Below are positions 1 to 9,404 of a DNA stretch of 46,929 bases, one piece after another. Position 1 is the stretch's first letter, and every line of letters starts with the position of its first letter. Position numbers and translations under genes: made by a program. This DNA comes from Microvirga brassicacearum (GTDB lineage Bacteria; Pseudomonadota; Alphaproteobacteria; Rhizobiales; Beijerinckiaceae). Below the pieces are notes generated by a model. That model saw nothing but the letters and a program-made list of their open reading frames with translations, was not told the origin of the DNA and ran no database searches. The stretch spans positions 1 through 46,929 of the forward strand of contig NZ_VCMV01000041.1 in assembly GCF_008757455.1 (NCBI RefSeq). Reading direction: 5' to 3'.

Positions 1-1
1 G

Positions 2-343
2 ACCCCGACCCCGACCCCTACGCCGACTCCGACGCCGAGCGCGGGCGAGGCGCATGACGACGTGGCCAAGACGACCGCTGGCAAGGCCACCGTCATCAAC
101 CTGATGGGGAACGACGATCCGGTGAACTGGACGAAGGCCACGGTCGTGAACCCCAAGAACGGCATATTGTCGAAAGCCGCCAATGCGGAATCGATCACGT
201 ATACGCCGAAGACGGGTTTCGTCGGCACCGACACGTTCGATTACACGCTTACGGACTCGACTGGCCACAGCTCCACCGCCACGGTGACGGTCACTGTCGA
301 GAAGGTTGGCACCATGACGGCCGCATACGACCTCATGATCTGA
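2..343 (+). CDS. C-terminal end of a secreted Ig-like-domain protein (5' truncated by window edge)
   Basis: The frame is open from the first base of the window, so the gene starts upstream. The visible part begins with six Thr-Pro repeats, a typical flexible linker in secreted proteins, followed by about 95 residues. Within these, ITYTPKTGFVGTDTFDYTLT matches the core of bacterial Ig-like (Big_9/cadherin-like) domains found in large extracellular and surface proteins. The chain ends in VTVTVEKVGTMTAAYDLMI. Any catalytic domain would lie N-terminal, outside the window, so the activity cannot be told. Its place beside EPS genes suggests a secreted matrix or polysaccharide-acting protein (inference). 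Confidence 0.75.
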   Translation, partial: TPTPTPTPTPTPSAGEAHDDVAKTTAGKATVINLMGNDDPVNWTKATVVNPKNGILSKAANAESITYTPKTGFVGTDTFDYTLTDSTGHSSTATVTVTVEKVGTMTAAYDLMI

Positions 344-495
344 TCGTACCTCGGACGCACCACGGCAGCTGCCCTGTCTCAAAAGAACATTGATGTTCCG
401 GCCAATGGTCCTTTGATACACTTCCCTCCCGAATAACGAGAGGGTCAGGGTGGCGGATTGAGAGAGCGCGAGTTCCTGCGTGTTTCGATCATGCC

Positions 496-1788
496 GTGGA
501 GCGCATCATGACGCTCAGCAGGCGCACGGAAGGTCCTACGGTCCATTCGACCGGTGGTGATCCGTGCGCCTTCAGCCGTGACCAGGTCCGGGCGACGTTT
601 CAATGCTTCGCCTGGTTCCTGCGCCGGCAGCGGACCTTCATCGTGACGACCGCGCTGGCCGTGGCGGCGATGTCGTTGTTCATGACCTATCTGGCGGCCC
701 CGGTTTATACCGCTCAGGCCGCCATCGTCGTGGAGCGGACGCGCAACCCTATCCTGCGCAACGAGAAGGAGCGGCCGCTTACGGCGATCGAACAATCCAA
801 CGATCTGCGCGACATGCTGCGGTCGCGACCGGTGATTGAAGCGGTTGTCGAGGAATTGCGACCGCACGAACCGGCCCGGCGCCAATCAAAATTACGCCGC
901 TTCCTCGAGGTATCCTTCGACAGGCTCGGCATTCTTGCCGCGATGCCTCTCCGCGAGCGTTTCATCCGGCGCTGGGGGAAGATGATCGTGGTCGACGCGG
1001 ATGATGACTACGTCCGCATTTCTTTCACTCACGAGGATCCGGCCGTCGCAACCGCAGTGGTCAACGCGGTCGTCGACGCTCATCGCAGCCAGTACGTCAA
1101 AATGCTTCGTGCATCGCAAGGCTTGAGATTGCGTCGCGACCTGATGGATCGCGCGCAACTGGAGCTTACGAGCCTGCGCCAGATCCTTGCGGCTCACGAA
1201 GCGCCCGCATCGGCAAACGCGGTCGGCTTCGCCGAGGCCCTGTCCCGCCTCCGGGTGGTGCGCGAGTTGATCTGGACGATCGAAACGCAAACGCTGGCAT
1301 TGCGATCGAATCTCGGACCTGCCCATCCCGACACCATGGCCTCCGAGCAAACCGGAAAGACCCTGCGGGCGGCCTTTTCAGCTCTTGAAACGGAAATTCG
1401 GACGCTGGAACAAACGGCAGCGCGCTCGGAGGAAATGAACCTTCTTATCCGGGCATCCAGGGAAACGCTGGATGGAACGCGCGAGCGCGTAGACCGCGCC
1501 TTGATGCTCGAGCAATCCGATACCCGAACGCTCAATCTCCGCGTCGCCGAATATGCGGCCATGCCGGCCGTTCCGAATGCGAGCCGCCTTTTCCAGTTGG
1601 TGATCGGCATTGCTGCCGGGCTGATCTTCGCATTCAGCGCAGCGATTATTCGCGACCGGATGAAACCGCAGCAACTTTCAGTCGACGTCGTCGAAAGAAT
1701 TCTCCGCAGCCCCGTCCGCGCAGTCGTTGGCGACGTTGCCAAAGCCGCAGGTCAGATCGGCAGACCCCGCTCCCTGAAAAACAACTGA
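496..1788 (+). CDS. Wzz/GumC-type polysaccharide co-polymerase, first copy
   Basis: The 430-residue protein has the chain-length-determinant layout: a cytoplasmic N-terminus, a membrane segment at about residues 48-67, a long periplasmic coiled-coil-rich stretch, and a second membrane segment at about 365-385 before a short basic tail. The motif VVERTRNPILRNE just after the first membrane segment resembles LVERNRSPIMR in the second Wzz of this locus (15421-16683), so the two are related. Such proteins sit in the inner membrane and set polymer length and export. There is no kinase domain. The start is GTG at 496; ATG at 508 is an alternative. It lies 12 bases before the lyase-fold gene on the same strand, probably co-transcribed. 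Confidence 0.8.
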   Translation: MERIMTLSRRTEGPTVHSTGGDPCAFSRDQVRATFQCFAWFLRRQRTFIVTTALAVAAMSLFMTYLAAPVYTAQAAIVVERTRNPILRNEKERPLTAIEQSNDLRDMLRSRPVIEAVVEELRPHEPARRQSKLRRFLEVSFDRLGILAAMPLRERFIRRWGKMIVVDADDDYVRISFTHEDPAVATAVVNAVVDAHRSQYVKMLRASQGLRLRRDLMDRAQLELTSLRQILAAHEAPASANAVGFAEALSRLRVVRELIWTIETQTLALRSNLGPAHPDTMASEQTGKTLRAAFSALETEIRTLEQTAARSEEMNLLIRASRETLDGTRERVDRALMLEQSDTRTLNLRVAEYAAMPAVPNASRLFQLVIGIAAGLIFAFSAAIIRDRMKPQQLSVDVVERILRSPVRAVVGDVAKAAGQIGRPRSLKNN

Positions 1789-1800
1789 GAGACTTGTTGC

Positions 1801-2733
1801 GTGCAGATGATGCCGACAAACATGAAGGAGAAATCGGGCGGCCTCTTGCGAGGCCGGCCCCGATGGCGTGTGGCCGCCGTCCTGCTCACCGGCGGCCTCG
1901 CCCTTGGGCTTCTCGGGCACCTTGCCTACAGCGCCGCCTACTACGTCAGCAATCTGGATTTTGGGTCCGGCATGGCTTTCGCCGATGGTTTTGAAAGCGG
2001 CGATCTGTCCAAATGGGAGGACGGCGAGGTTGAGTTGTGCTGCGATCACTCGGCAACGATCGTCTCGCAGGGCGCGCGCGAAGGGGCGAAGGCGCTGAAA
2101 TTCTCACTTCGCGGGGATGATGCGCGCGTTGCCGGCAGCAAGCGCGCCGAATTACGCCTGAAGGCGGTCGATCTCGGACAGGAACGCTGGTACGCCTTCA
2201 GCCTCTTCGTCCCGGATGAGTGGCAGACAACGCCCGAATTGGTGACGGTCGCGCAATGGCACGCGGTGGACGACCGCATTTTTGGCGAAGGCGGCCGCGC
2301 GCCGCCGCTGCGGCTGATCCTGAACGGCGAGACGTGGGCAATCGCGAGCCACTGGGACGACCGCCTTCTCAGTGGCGTCCCTTTCAGGAAGGCGGCGCCG
2401 CGCGATGGCGCCAACTTATGGACGGGGCCACTCAAGCGGGGCGTGTGGACCGATTGGGTTTTTCGCGTGCGGTGGTCCTACGGCGATGAGGGCCTGATCG
2501 AGGTGTGGAAAGACGGGATGCCCATCGTGCAACGCGACGGCCCCAACACCTACAACGATCTACTCGGCCCTTTCTTCAAGGTCGGAATCTACATCCCGCA
2601 ATGGAAAACCGAGACAGCTGCCTCGGTGGCGAGCCGCCGGGAAATACTCTTCGACGCCATCAAACAGGACAGCCAGCCGCTCCTGCCGGCGCAAGGCGAA
2701 GCGGTTGCGCTGCCGCGAAACAGCGACGACTGA
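1801..2733 (+). CDS. Membrane-anchored heparin-lyase-I-fold polysaccharide lyase-like protein
   Basis: The 310-residue protein has one N-terminal membrane segment (about 23-46) after a basic stretch, which suggests an inner-membrane anchor or uncleaved signal facing the periplasm. From residue 60 it shows features of the PF14099 polysaccharide lyase family: GFESGDLSKWED at the start of the jelly-roll, REGAKALKFSL, KRAELRL, a WYAFSLFVPDEW strand and the conserved QWH at 152-154. EPS clusters often carry a lyase that trims the polymer or clears misrouted chains in the periplasm. The substrate cannot be read from sequence. The start is uncertain: GTG at 1801, or in-frame ATG at 1807 or 1810. It ends 8 bases before the convergent Wzy-like gene. 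Confidence 0.75.
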   Translation: MQMMPTNMKEKSGGLLRGRPRWRVAAVLLTGGLALGLLGHLAYSAAYYVSNLDFGSGMAFADGFESGDLSKWEDGEVELCCDHSATIVSQGAREGAKALKFSLRGDDARVAGSKRAELRLKAVDLGQERWYAFSLFVPDEWQTTPELVTVAQWHAVDDRIFGEGGRAPPLRLILNGETWAIASHWDDRLLSGVPFRKAAPRDGANLWTGPLKRGVWTDWVFRVRWSYGDEGLIEVWKDGMPIVQRDGPNTYNDLLGPFFKVGIYIPQWKTETAASVASRREILFDAIKQDSQPLLPAQGEAVALPRNSDD

Positions 2734-2741
2734 GGCAAAGT

Positions 2742-4235
2742 TCAGCCTATCGGGAGAGTTTCACCCGACCGCCTGGAAGCGGGAAGATCAGGCCGCATCA
2801 CCGACGTCACGCCGACCATGAAATAGACCAGGGAAGCGAAATAATTGTAGGCCATGAAGTCGACGAAGAGACCGTTGACGATCAGGCTTACCAACAGCGC
2901 CAGCACATAGATCGCGACCGTGCGCGTGAAAGGCGAGGTCTGCTTGTTGGCGGAAATCGCCCGAAGCGTGCGAATGCAGGCGCGCGTGGCCAGAATATAG
3001 CAGCCAAGTCCCACAAGCCCCGTCAGCACGGCGATGTGGATGTACTCGAGATGCGGGATGCCGATGCTGGCGGCCCATTCGGCGCCGATCTCACCAATGC
3101 CGGTCAGATATGCCGTCTTGTAATCGCTGAATCCATAGCGACCGAAACCGACCCCGAACAGGGGGTATGCGCCGATCATCTGGCCCGCCGTCGCGAACAG
3201 GGCGACGCGGTTATAGATGGGCTCCATCTCCTCGAAGCGTGCCGTGAGCGCGTCGGTGTCGAGAACCAGCGGGATGATCAGGATGGCGCCGATTAGCCCG
3301 ACAACCGCACCGCCGGCGAGGAACGAGCGGATCCGCGGGTCGCCGAGATAGATCACCAGCAAGCCGGCCGCCAGGCCTACGAGCGGCGAGCGGGTCAGGC
3401 AGATGATCACCCCTCCCACCATCGCGCCGCAGCAAGCCAGGAGCACCGCTCGCAAGAGTGGATCCCGCGCCATCGTGAACTGCGCCAGGGTCAGAATGGC
3501 GAGCCCCGAGAGAGTCGAGCCATATTCGACGGCGTTGCCGAAGGTGCCGGTCGTACGTCCCTCATGAATGACCTCGAAGGAGCGCGGCGTGAACCACTGC
3601 ACATGAAAAAAGAACTGCAGGACACCGATGGCGACGAGCGCGATGCCCGTGACGGTGAGAAGCCGCAGGAACCGCAGGACGTCGAGTTCGGTCCAATCCA
3701 TCCGGCGCGCGATCAGGATCGACAGCCATGGCATCAGGTAGCATTGGAACAGCAGCGCGATGTCGCTGCGAACGATCTTCAGATCCTTCAAGGGCAGCGT
3801 GGTCAGGAACGAACAGACAAGCACACCCACGAACGCCAGGATCGACCATTCCAATCCGTTCAGGGGCCGGCGAATTCCCGAACGCGTGAGCGTCCGCACG
3901 AGCATCAATCCCAGAAGGATCAGGAAGAGACCGCGTTCAAGGGTGAAGAACGGCACGCCCGACGCGACGTTGTTTGGAAAGACGAAGAACGTGGGCTGTC
4001 CGACCATCCACAGAATGGCGATGACTTTCGGGCTGGTGACCAGGAACACGCCGACAGCCCCAAGCCCGATCACCAACGCTGCCGACACCCAGTCTGCCGA
4101 CCCGATGAAATACGCCAGCGCGAGGCCGATCACGGCCCAGAAACCCAGCTCCGCCAAACGTCCTCCAAGGCCGGTGGAACGCGGCGGAGGCGGAGTGGTG
4201 AAGTGGCCTCCCGACGTCAGCCTGGCTTGCGACAT
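2742..4235 (-). CDS. O-antigen polymerase/ligase-like membrane protein (Wzy-type EPS polymerase)
   Basis: The 497-residue protein is strongly hydrophobic, with roughly ten to twelve membrane segments and a large central hydrophilic loop, the usual topology of Wzy/O-antigen ligase proteins. The stretch MVGGVIICLTRSPLVGLAAG has the conserved arginine found near the loop in this family, and the loop YPLFGVGFGRYGF matches the typical G.G...F motif. Start chosen at ATG 4235 (MSQARLTSGG), because a longer frame would run 150 bases further into the methyltransferase gene and encode an implausible hydrophilic extension. It is the last gene of the long minus-strand run. Expected role: polymerising flipped repeat units in the periplasm. 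Confidence 0.78.
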   Translation of the reverse strand: MSQARLTSGGHFTTPPPPRSTGLGGRLAELGFWAVIGLALAYFIGSADWVSAALVIGLGAVGVFLVTSPKVIAILWMVGQPTFFVFPNNVASGVPFFTLERGLFLILLGLMLVRTLTRSGIRRPLNGLEWSILAFVGVLVCSFLTTLPLKDLKIVRSDIALLFQCYLMPWLSILIARRMDWTELDVLRFLRLLTVTGIALVAIGVLQFFFHVQWFTPRSFEVIHEGRTTGTFGNAVEYGSTLSGLAILTLAQFTMARDPLLRAVLLACCGAMVGGVIICLTRSPLVGLAAGLLVIYLGDPRIRSFLAGGAVVGLIGAILIIPLVLDTDALTARFEEMEPIYNRVALFATAGQMIGAYPLFGVGFGRYGFSDYKTAYLTGIGEIGAEWAASIGIPHLEYIHIAVLTGLVGLGCYILATRACIRTLRAISANKQTSPFTRTVAIYVLALLVSLIVNGLFVDFMAYNYFASLVYFMVGVTSVMRPDLPASRRSGETLPIG

Positions 4236-4993
4236 GCGTAAAAATGGTCCCAACGATGAAAGTTGCTCGCCAGACGCGGACGCGTTTGTCCCCGCCCAAG
4301 CGCGACTTCCGAATTGAAATAAAGCAGATCGAAGCCGGCGCGCCGCAACTGCCTTTTCATGGCGATCGGGTTCGTCGTGTGCCACCGCATCCTGTTGCCG
4401 CCTTGCGCCACGGTCACCTCCAGCGGCGATCCACCGTCATGTTTTCCGACGCCCATGCGCGCGAGCAGGCGCGGCAGATAGAACCGGCGCGCGTAGGTCA
4501 TGTTGAAGCAGGATTTCGTGGTGAACACGAAAACCCCGCCGGGCCGCAGCACCCGCGACACCTCGGCGAGAACCTTCCGCTGTCCATCGGCATCGAGAAT
4601 GCCTTCGATGCCGTTATAGGCGAAGAGGACCGCGTCGTACGATGAGGTCGTGACCGGCATCTGCATCGCATCGCCGACGAAGAAACGGATGTTCATTTCC
4701 AGTTCGAGGTTTCGCTTCTGCGCAACCTCGATCATCTCAGGCACGATATCGAACGCGTCGATCCGGGCGAAGCGATCGGCGAGCAGGAAGCTTGTGCGGC
4801 CGGTTCCACAACCCACATCGAGCAGGCGGCCGCCACCGGAGAGAAACCGGTTGAAGACGTGGGCCTCGCCCGTCCTCAGATCCCACGCGCGGCTGTACTC
4901 GTCGAGCACGCTGCCCCGGCCATAGAAGAGTTGCTTCTCGATCGTGCTTCGGATGCTGCCGAGATCCGCGTTAGGCTGCAGGGACGCCGTCAT
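4217..4993 (-). CDS. Class I SAM-dependent methyltransferase
   Basis: The 258-residue protein carries the Rossmann SAM-binding motif I LLDVGCGTGR at about 58-67, an acidic end of strand 2 (DAFDIVPEMI), the motif GDAMQMPV, and VLRPGGVFVFTTKS after motif III. It belongs to the Methyltransf_11/25 type. In an EPS operon it most likely methylates a sugar hydroxyl or an amide or acid substituent, but the acceptor cannot be read from sequence. ATG at 4993 is preceded by GGAGG, fixing the start. It overlaps the asparagine-synthetase-like gene by 23 bases and the Wzy-like gene by 19 bases, which implies translational coupling. Confidence 0.82.
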   Translation of the reverse strand: MTASLQPNADLGSIRSTIEKQLFYGRGSVLDEYSRAWDLRTGEAHVFNRFLSGGGRLLDVGCGTGRTSFLLADRFARIDAFDIVPEMIEVAQKRNLELEMNIRFFVGDAMQMPVTTSSYDAVLFAYNGIEGILDADGQRKVLAEVSRVLRPGGVFVFTTKSCFNMTYARRFYLPRLLARMGVGKHDGGSPLEVTVAQGGNRMRWHTTNPIAMKRQLRRAGFDLLYFNSEVALGRGQTRPRLASNFHRWDHFYACRKPG

Positions 4994-6893
4994 GGTGGGC
5001 CTCCGTTTGGCTTTCGGTCGTTTGCAACCAGCCTTCCAGGTTGAGTGCGTACCAGAGCACGTAGGCCGATTGCTGGGCGCCGCCGTTGCTGCTCAGGAAA
5101 TTGGAATAGGCACCCCGCATCCAGTCGATATCGATGTATTCGGCGACTCTGAAGGTCTTCTGTTCGAAAAAGCTTTGCAGGGTCTCGGCGAAGTGCTTGT
5201 TCTGCTGCCGCCACAGCACCGGATTGAGGTTCTTCTTGAGATGCTCCTGCGTGACCACCGCCGGAAGAATTCCGTCCATGGCGCGGCGCTGCAGCATGCG
5301 GGTCTGGCCGCGGCGGATCTTGTGCTCGCGCGGCGTCGCGAACATGTATTCGACGAGGCGGCGATCGAGAAGCGGAAACCGTGTGTCGACGTTGAAGGTG
5401 GCGCCCAAAGCCTCGTGGATGGGAACGGTGACGTTCACGAGAATCGACTCGAAAACCTCCAGGCAATCCTGCCGGTAATAATCGGAGAAGACGCGTTTGG
5501 GTCCTTGCGCGATGCGATCCGCCAGATTCGTGCGGCGTGCGAGATCGGGGTTGATCCAGTTCGGAAAGGCCCCCCTGCCCTGGCGGTTCCGCATCCACGC
5601 GCGCACGCCGCGCGGCATCATCGGCGACGCGATATAGGCCGCCGCGAGCTTCTTGATGGAGGTCGGCTTGCCGGTGCTGAGATCGTTGGGGAAAAGGCTC
5701 GCCATCTCCCGCGCAAGCGTCACGAAACGGCCTGTCTTCAAGAGATCGGCGAGAAAATGATAACGTCCGAAGAACAATTCGTCGCCGCCGAGCCCGCTCA
5801 TCGTCACGTGGACCCCATGGCGCGCCGTCTCTTCCTTGCAGCGCCACAAATAGAGCAGGCCCATGTCGAATTGCGGCTGGCCGCCGGCCTCGATCATGTG
5901 AGGGAGCAGCTTGAAGACGTTATCCTGGTCTACGTAGATATGCTTGTGGCGCGCGCCCACGCTCTTGGCGACCGCGTCGATCAGTTCGGGCTCGTCGGCC
6001 GATGCATCGCGAAGCTCGAACGAGAAGGTTTCAAGCGGATCATTGATCCCGCGGCCGCTGAGGTCGCGCCGCAACAATGCCGCAACCGTGGACGAGTCGA
6101 AGCCGCCGCTGAGCTCGCACCCGTATGGACCGGCGGGAGGCGTGCGCCGGCGGACCGAGTCGATCAGCAACTCGCGCACGCGCGCCGCCATATCGGCCTC
6201 GGTGGTCTCGTCGTTGACGCGGTGGGGATCGATTTGCCAATACGGCTCCTCCCGCAACGGGCCCGACCCTTCCTGAATCAGAACGTGACCCGGCCTTAGC
6301 CGACGGATGGATTCGTGGAACGACAAGCTCGGGTCGAGAAGCGAGCGCTCCAGGGCGATATAGGAGGCGATCGACTCGTCGCAGGGCGTCGCGGGGACGC
6401 CCGCAGCGAGGATCTGGCGCGGCTCCGACGCAATCCAGATCGCCCCGTTCCAGTGTGCATAGCAGAGCGGCTTGACGCCGAACGTGTCCCGCGCTCCCAG
6501 AAGCCGGCGGTTGACCGTGTCGTAGAGGACGAACGCGAAATCGCCATCGAGTTCCCGCACGCACTGAACGCCCCACGCGTCGTAGGCGGCGGCGATGACC
6601 GCGCAATGGGTCTCGTCCGGCACCGGATGGCGGAGGTCCCTCAGCTTGCGCGCCACGTCCTGGTGATCGTAGAGCCGCCCGCTCAGAACGATGACGAGGC
6701 GACCATTATCGACCACATAGGGTTGTGGATCGTCGATGGCGGCCGCGTTGGCCTGGTGCGCCATGGCGAGGTGGCCCGAGATGTAGGTGGCTGGGTTCCG
6801 GCCGCGGTGCGGGGCGGCGGCAGCCATCCGCAGCAAGGTCGCCGCGGAGGGGCTTCCCCCGTCCAGACGAATGATTGCGTCAATCGCGCCCAT
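4971..6893 (-). CDS. Asparagine-synthetase-like (AsnB family) protein lacking the glutaminase nucleophile
   Basis: The 640-residue protein has the two-domain AsnB layout. The C-terminal ATP-pyrophosphatase domain is intact: the PP-loop LSGGFDSS at about 261-268, then SGLGGDELFFGRYHFL. The N-terminal Ntn domain is recognisable from LDGDFAFVLYD and ARDTFGVKPLCYA, but the catalytic Cys2 is missing: the protein starts Met-Gly-Ala-Ile where the family has Met-Cys-Gly-Ile. The glutamine-binding loop (usually NGEIYN) reads SGRLYD. The start is firm, as AGGGAG lies 9 bases upstream of ATG 6893. It probably adenylates a carboxylate and transfers a free amine or ammonia, perhaps amidating a uronic acid or an acyl group on the EPS (inference). 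True asparagine synthesis is unlikely. Confidence 0.85.
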   Translation of the reverse strand: MGAIDAIIRLDGGSPSAATLLRMAAAAPHRGRNPATYISGHLAMAHQANAAAIDDPQPYVVDNGRLVIVLSGRLYDHQDVARKLRDLRHPVPDETHCAVIAAAYDAWGVQCVRELDGDFAFVLYDTVNRRLLGARDTFGVKPLCYAHWNGAIWIASEPRQILAAGVPATPCDESIASYIALERSLLDPSLSFHESIRRLRPGHVLIQEGSGPLREEPYWQIDPHRVNDETTEADMAARVRELLIDSVRRRTPPAGPYGCELSGGFDSSTVAALLRRDLSGRGINDPLETFSFELRDASADEPELIDAVAKSVGARHKHIYVDQDNVFKLLPHMIEAGGQPQFDMGLLYLWRCKEETARHGVHVTMSGLGGDELFFGRYHFLADLLKTGRFVTLAREMASLFPNDLSTGKPTSIKKLAAAYIASPMMPRGVRAWMRNRQGRGAFPNWINPDLARRTNLADRIAQGPKRVFSDYYRQDCLEVFESILVNVTVPIHEALGATFNVDTRFPLLDRRLVEYMFATPREHKIRRGQTRMLQRRAMDGILPAVVTQEHLKKNLNPVLWRQQNKHFAETLQSFFEQKTFRVAEYIDIDWMRGAYSNFLSSNGGAQQSAYVLWYALNLEGWLQTTESQTEAHHDGVPAA

Positions 6894-8166
6894 CGGTGTT
6901 ACTCCCTGTTACATCACGTCCGCCCGCCAGGCGCCGCGCGAGCATTGTAGCCAGAGATTTGCTCGCCCATAGGGCCTGCCCGCGCAAATGAGGGCTAAAG
7001 ACGTAGAGTCTTTGGTAGCTATCCGCATTCGTCGCCCACTTGCGCGCATGAGACGAAACCCCATGGGTGTCGAGCTCCGTCATGCCTCGGGCCATGGCGT
7101 CCCGAAGCAGGGAATCCCAAAGCGGAGCGTTGTTGATGACCTCCCGCATGTCGTCGCGCAGGTAGACGACCAGTGACAGGATGGTCGTCCCTCGCGACAA
7201 CCCGAAAAGGGCGCCGACCGGCCGTCCATCGAGGCTCATGACGTGAACGACCGCCTCGTCCTTCTCCGCGAAGGCGCGGCCGACATCGGTAAAGAACTGC
7301 TTGAGCGTTGAATCGAGCGACATGTCGACAGCCGTCTTCTCGCCCGGCCGCGCCTTCCACGTCGCCTGCTCGATTTCGAACATGATGTCCAGCCCGCGAA
7401 CGATCTCGTCCTTCCGATACTGGCGGAGTTCGAGGGCCCCGGCCTTCTCGCACGCCCGGATCTGTCCCTTGAAGCGCTTGCGGAAATGCGCGCCGCGACG
7501 GGCGCAATAGGCATCCATTCCACCCGTCAGATCGGCCGTGTACATGTCCCGCGCCCGGCCATAGGGCAGCGTGCGCATGCCGCGAGCGCTCGCTGCCGCA
7601 CTGAAATGCTCACGCTGGCCCGACTTGGCCGGGAGGCCTTCAAGCACCAACACGTCCCAGTCTCGCGCGCGCGCCTTCCAGTAATCGAGAACCGCGCCGC
7701 AAACCGTCGCGGGATCGTCGGCGATCAGCGCGTGGCTGCGCGCGTTGTGGCTCGGGATGTTGAGCGGGAATGTCACCCGGCGGATCGGAACGAGCCGTCG
7801 CCAGTGCGGGATGCCAAGCTTTTCCTGATCCTCCGCCAACTGAACCAGGCCATCGCGGCTGGGCCAGGCTTCCCAGCCGCGCGACCGCAGCGCCGGCATG
7901 ATTCCGATCGGGCGCCCCGCCTTTTCGATCACCAGTCCATGCAGTTCCTTGCCCGCCCCGTAGTTTTTCCACCAGGCGCGAACCCAGCGGTGGTCGAGAA
8001 GAACATGGCGATGCGCGCAGCGATCCTGCACCGCATCCCAACTTGAAGCGGCCGCGTCGAGGGATGCGAGGGAATCGAAACGTCCCACTGTGATTGACGA
8101 CGCAGCGGAATCGGCGAGGGCGGGCGATGAGGCCATGGCGAGCGAGGCGGCGTCGGAGAATGTCAT
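6880..8166 (-). CDS. CelD/FemAB-like GNAT acyltransferase (Acetyltransf_6), copy 1
   Basis: The 428-residue protein has the layout of the CelD/BioF2-like GNAT family (PF13480): an N-terminal half with HVLLDHRWVRAWWKNYG, a basic FRKRFKG stretch, then EIEQATWKARPG and the C-terminal GNAT core with HVMSLDGRPVGALFGL. It shares the pattern DHRWV..WW with the next gene, so the two are tandem paralogues. Members transfer acyl or aminoacyl groups, often in polysaccharide loci such as Agrobacterium cellulose celD. The acceptor here is unknown. ATG at 8166 overlaps the preceding stop as ATGA; a longer upstream frame was rejected because it would lie inside the neighbour. Its 3' end overlaps the AsnB-like start by 14 bases. 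Confidence 0.78.
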   Translation of the reverse strand: MTFSDAASLAMASSPALADSAASSITVGRFDSLASLDAAASSWDAVQDRCAHRHVLLDHRWVRAWWKNYGAGKELHGLVIEKAGRPIGIMPALRSRGWEAWPSRDGLVQLAEDQEKLGIPHWRRLVPIRRVTFPLNIPSHNARSHALIADDPATVCGAVLDYWKARARDWDVLVLEGLPAKSGQREHFSAAASARGMRTLPYGRARDMYTADLTGGMDAYCARRGAHFRKRFKGQIRACEKAGALELRQYRKDEIVRGLDIMFEIEQATWKARPGEKTAVDMSLDSTLKQFFTDVGRAFAEKDEAVVHVMSLDGRPVGALFGLSRGTTILSLVVYLRDDMREVINNAPLWDSLLRDAMARGMTELDTHGVSSHARKWATNADSYQRLYVFSPHLRGQALWASKSLATMLARRLAGGRDVTGSNTDGRD

Positions 8167-9404
8167 GTGGATGGCCTCGCTGGCTCGGAACGGATGTCCT
8201 GCGAGCGCGGAACAAAACGACGAGCGAATGCCAGCGCCCCATTGTCGACGAGTTGAAGCAGACGCGAATAGGGCGCTGTGTTGAAGAGTGTCATGGACGA
8301 ATAATCGTGCTGATCCTTCGCCCATTTCAGGTAGTTCCGCGTGTATCCGTTGATGTCGAGCCGGCGCAGGCCCCGGTCGATCCCTCCCTTGATCAGCTCC
8401 TGCCAGATCGGCACGATGCTGACGGGTTCGGTCAGTTGCTCGTTGCGATAGGTGAGCACGCTCGATGCCACGCCCTTCCGCTCGAGCGTGAACCAACCTG
8501 CGGCATTCGTCTCGCCGAAGCTGAGAATGAGCACCTGTGCGTTGTCGTCGGCAGCGAAACGGCCGGCTGCCTCTCGAAAGAACCCGCGTGCATGGTCATC
8601 GAGCGAGAGATGAAGGCGCCGCTGCTTGCTGTCCGCCACCTTCCAGCTCTGCTTCTCCAACGCGAACAACCGGCGAAGGCCCTCGTCGATCTCCGCGCCG
8701 CGATAGCAGGTGACCTTCATCGGCCCGAGGGCGGCAAAGGTGCGCTCGAGCTTGTTGCCTTCCTGTTGCATGCGCTGGCGGAAGTGACTGGAGCGCGACC
8801 GCAGGAACTCTTGAAGCGACGCGGGAAGATCGATGTATAGCATCGGCCGCTTGGCCTGCCGCCGGCCCGGCAGAAGTCCCGCGCCCCGCGCCGCATTCGC
8901 CAGCACGGCTTGTTCCTGATCCCAGGGTCTCATTCCCGGCAGAGTGGCCACATCCCAGTCGCCGGCGATACCGGCCGCGTAATGGGCGAAGGCCGCGTAG
9001 GACGCCGGTTCCGCGTGCGGAAAGATCGCCTGACCGCGGATGTTGCCGGAGACGAGGTTCAGCGGAAAGGTCAGCCGTCGCAGCGGCACGATACGCCGCC
9101 GCCGCAGACCGGGCAGAAATTGATAATCGTCCGGCCCCATCACGTAGGGATCGCGGAAGGGAAATGCCTCGAAGCTGCGGGTGATCGCCAGCGGCACGAT
9201 GCCGACCGGATTGCGGCCTGACGACAGCAGCAGCGTGTGCTGCGCTTTTCCGCGCCCGAAATGGCGCCACCATGTGGAGACCCAGCGATGGTCCATGAGC
9301 ACGTGCTGGTAATCGCAATGATCCTGCAATTCGTTCCAGACCGGTCCGAGGGCGTCGAGTTCGTCGACGCTTCCGATCCGCTTCACGCTCACCGGCGCAT
9401 TCAT
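8163..9404 (-). CDS. CelD/FemAB-like GNAT acyltransferase (Acetyltransf_6), copy 2
   Basis: The 413-residue protein is a clear paralogue of copy 1. Both begin with a segment containing HVL(M/L)DHRWV followed by TWW or AWW, a VGIVPLAI / IGIMPAL strand, RRLTFPLNL / RRVTFPLNI and GDWDVA / RDWDVL. The C-terminal half has FRQRMQQ, ALEKQSWKVADS and the GNAT core ending GLRRLDINGYT. It is predicted to be cytoplasmic or membrane-associated, transferring an acyl or aminoacyl group to a lipid-linked sugar; the actual substrate is unknown. ATG at 9404 overlaps the stop of the aminotransferase gene as ATGA, and its own stop overlaps copy 1 in the same way, so four consecutive genes here are translationally coupled. 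Confidence 0.78.
   Translation of the reverse strand: MNAPVSVKRIGSVDELDALGPVWNELQDHCDYQHVLMDHRWVSTWWRHFGRGKAQHTLLLSSGRNPVGIVPLAITRSFEAFPFRDPYVMGPDDYQFLPGLRRRRIVPLRRLTFPLNLVSGNIRGQAIFPHAEPASYAAFAHYAAGIAGDWDVATLPGMRPWDQEQAVLANAARGAGLLPGRRQAKRPMLYIDLPASLQEFLRSRSSHFRQRMQQEGNKLERTFAALGPMKVTCYRGAEIDEGLRRLFALEKQSWKVADSKQRRLHLSLDDHARGFFREAAGRFAADDNAQVLILSFGETNAAGWFTLERKGVASSVLTYRNEQLTEPVSIVPIWQELIKGGIDRGLRRLDINGYTRNYLKWAKDQHDYSSMTLFNTAPYSRLLQLVDNGALAFARRFVPRSQDIRSEPARPST

Noticed and set aside
424..444. Hairpin CCCTC-N11-GAGGG after the first gene as a terminator
   Set aside because: Only five pairs, no T-run; not distinguishable from chance.
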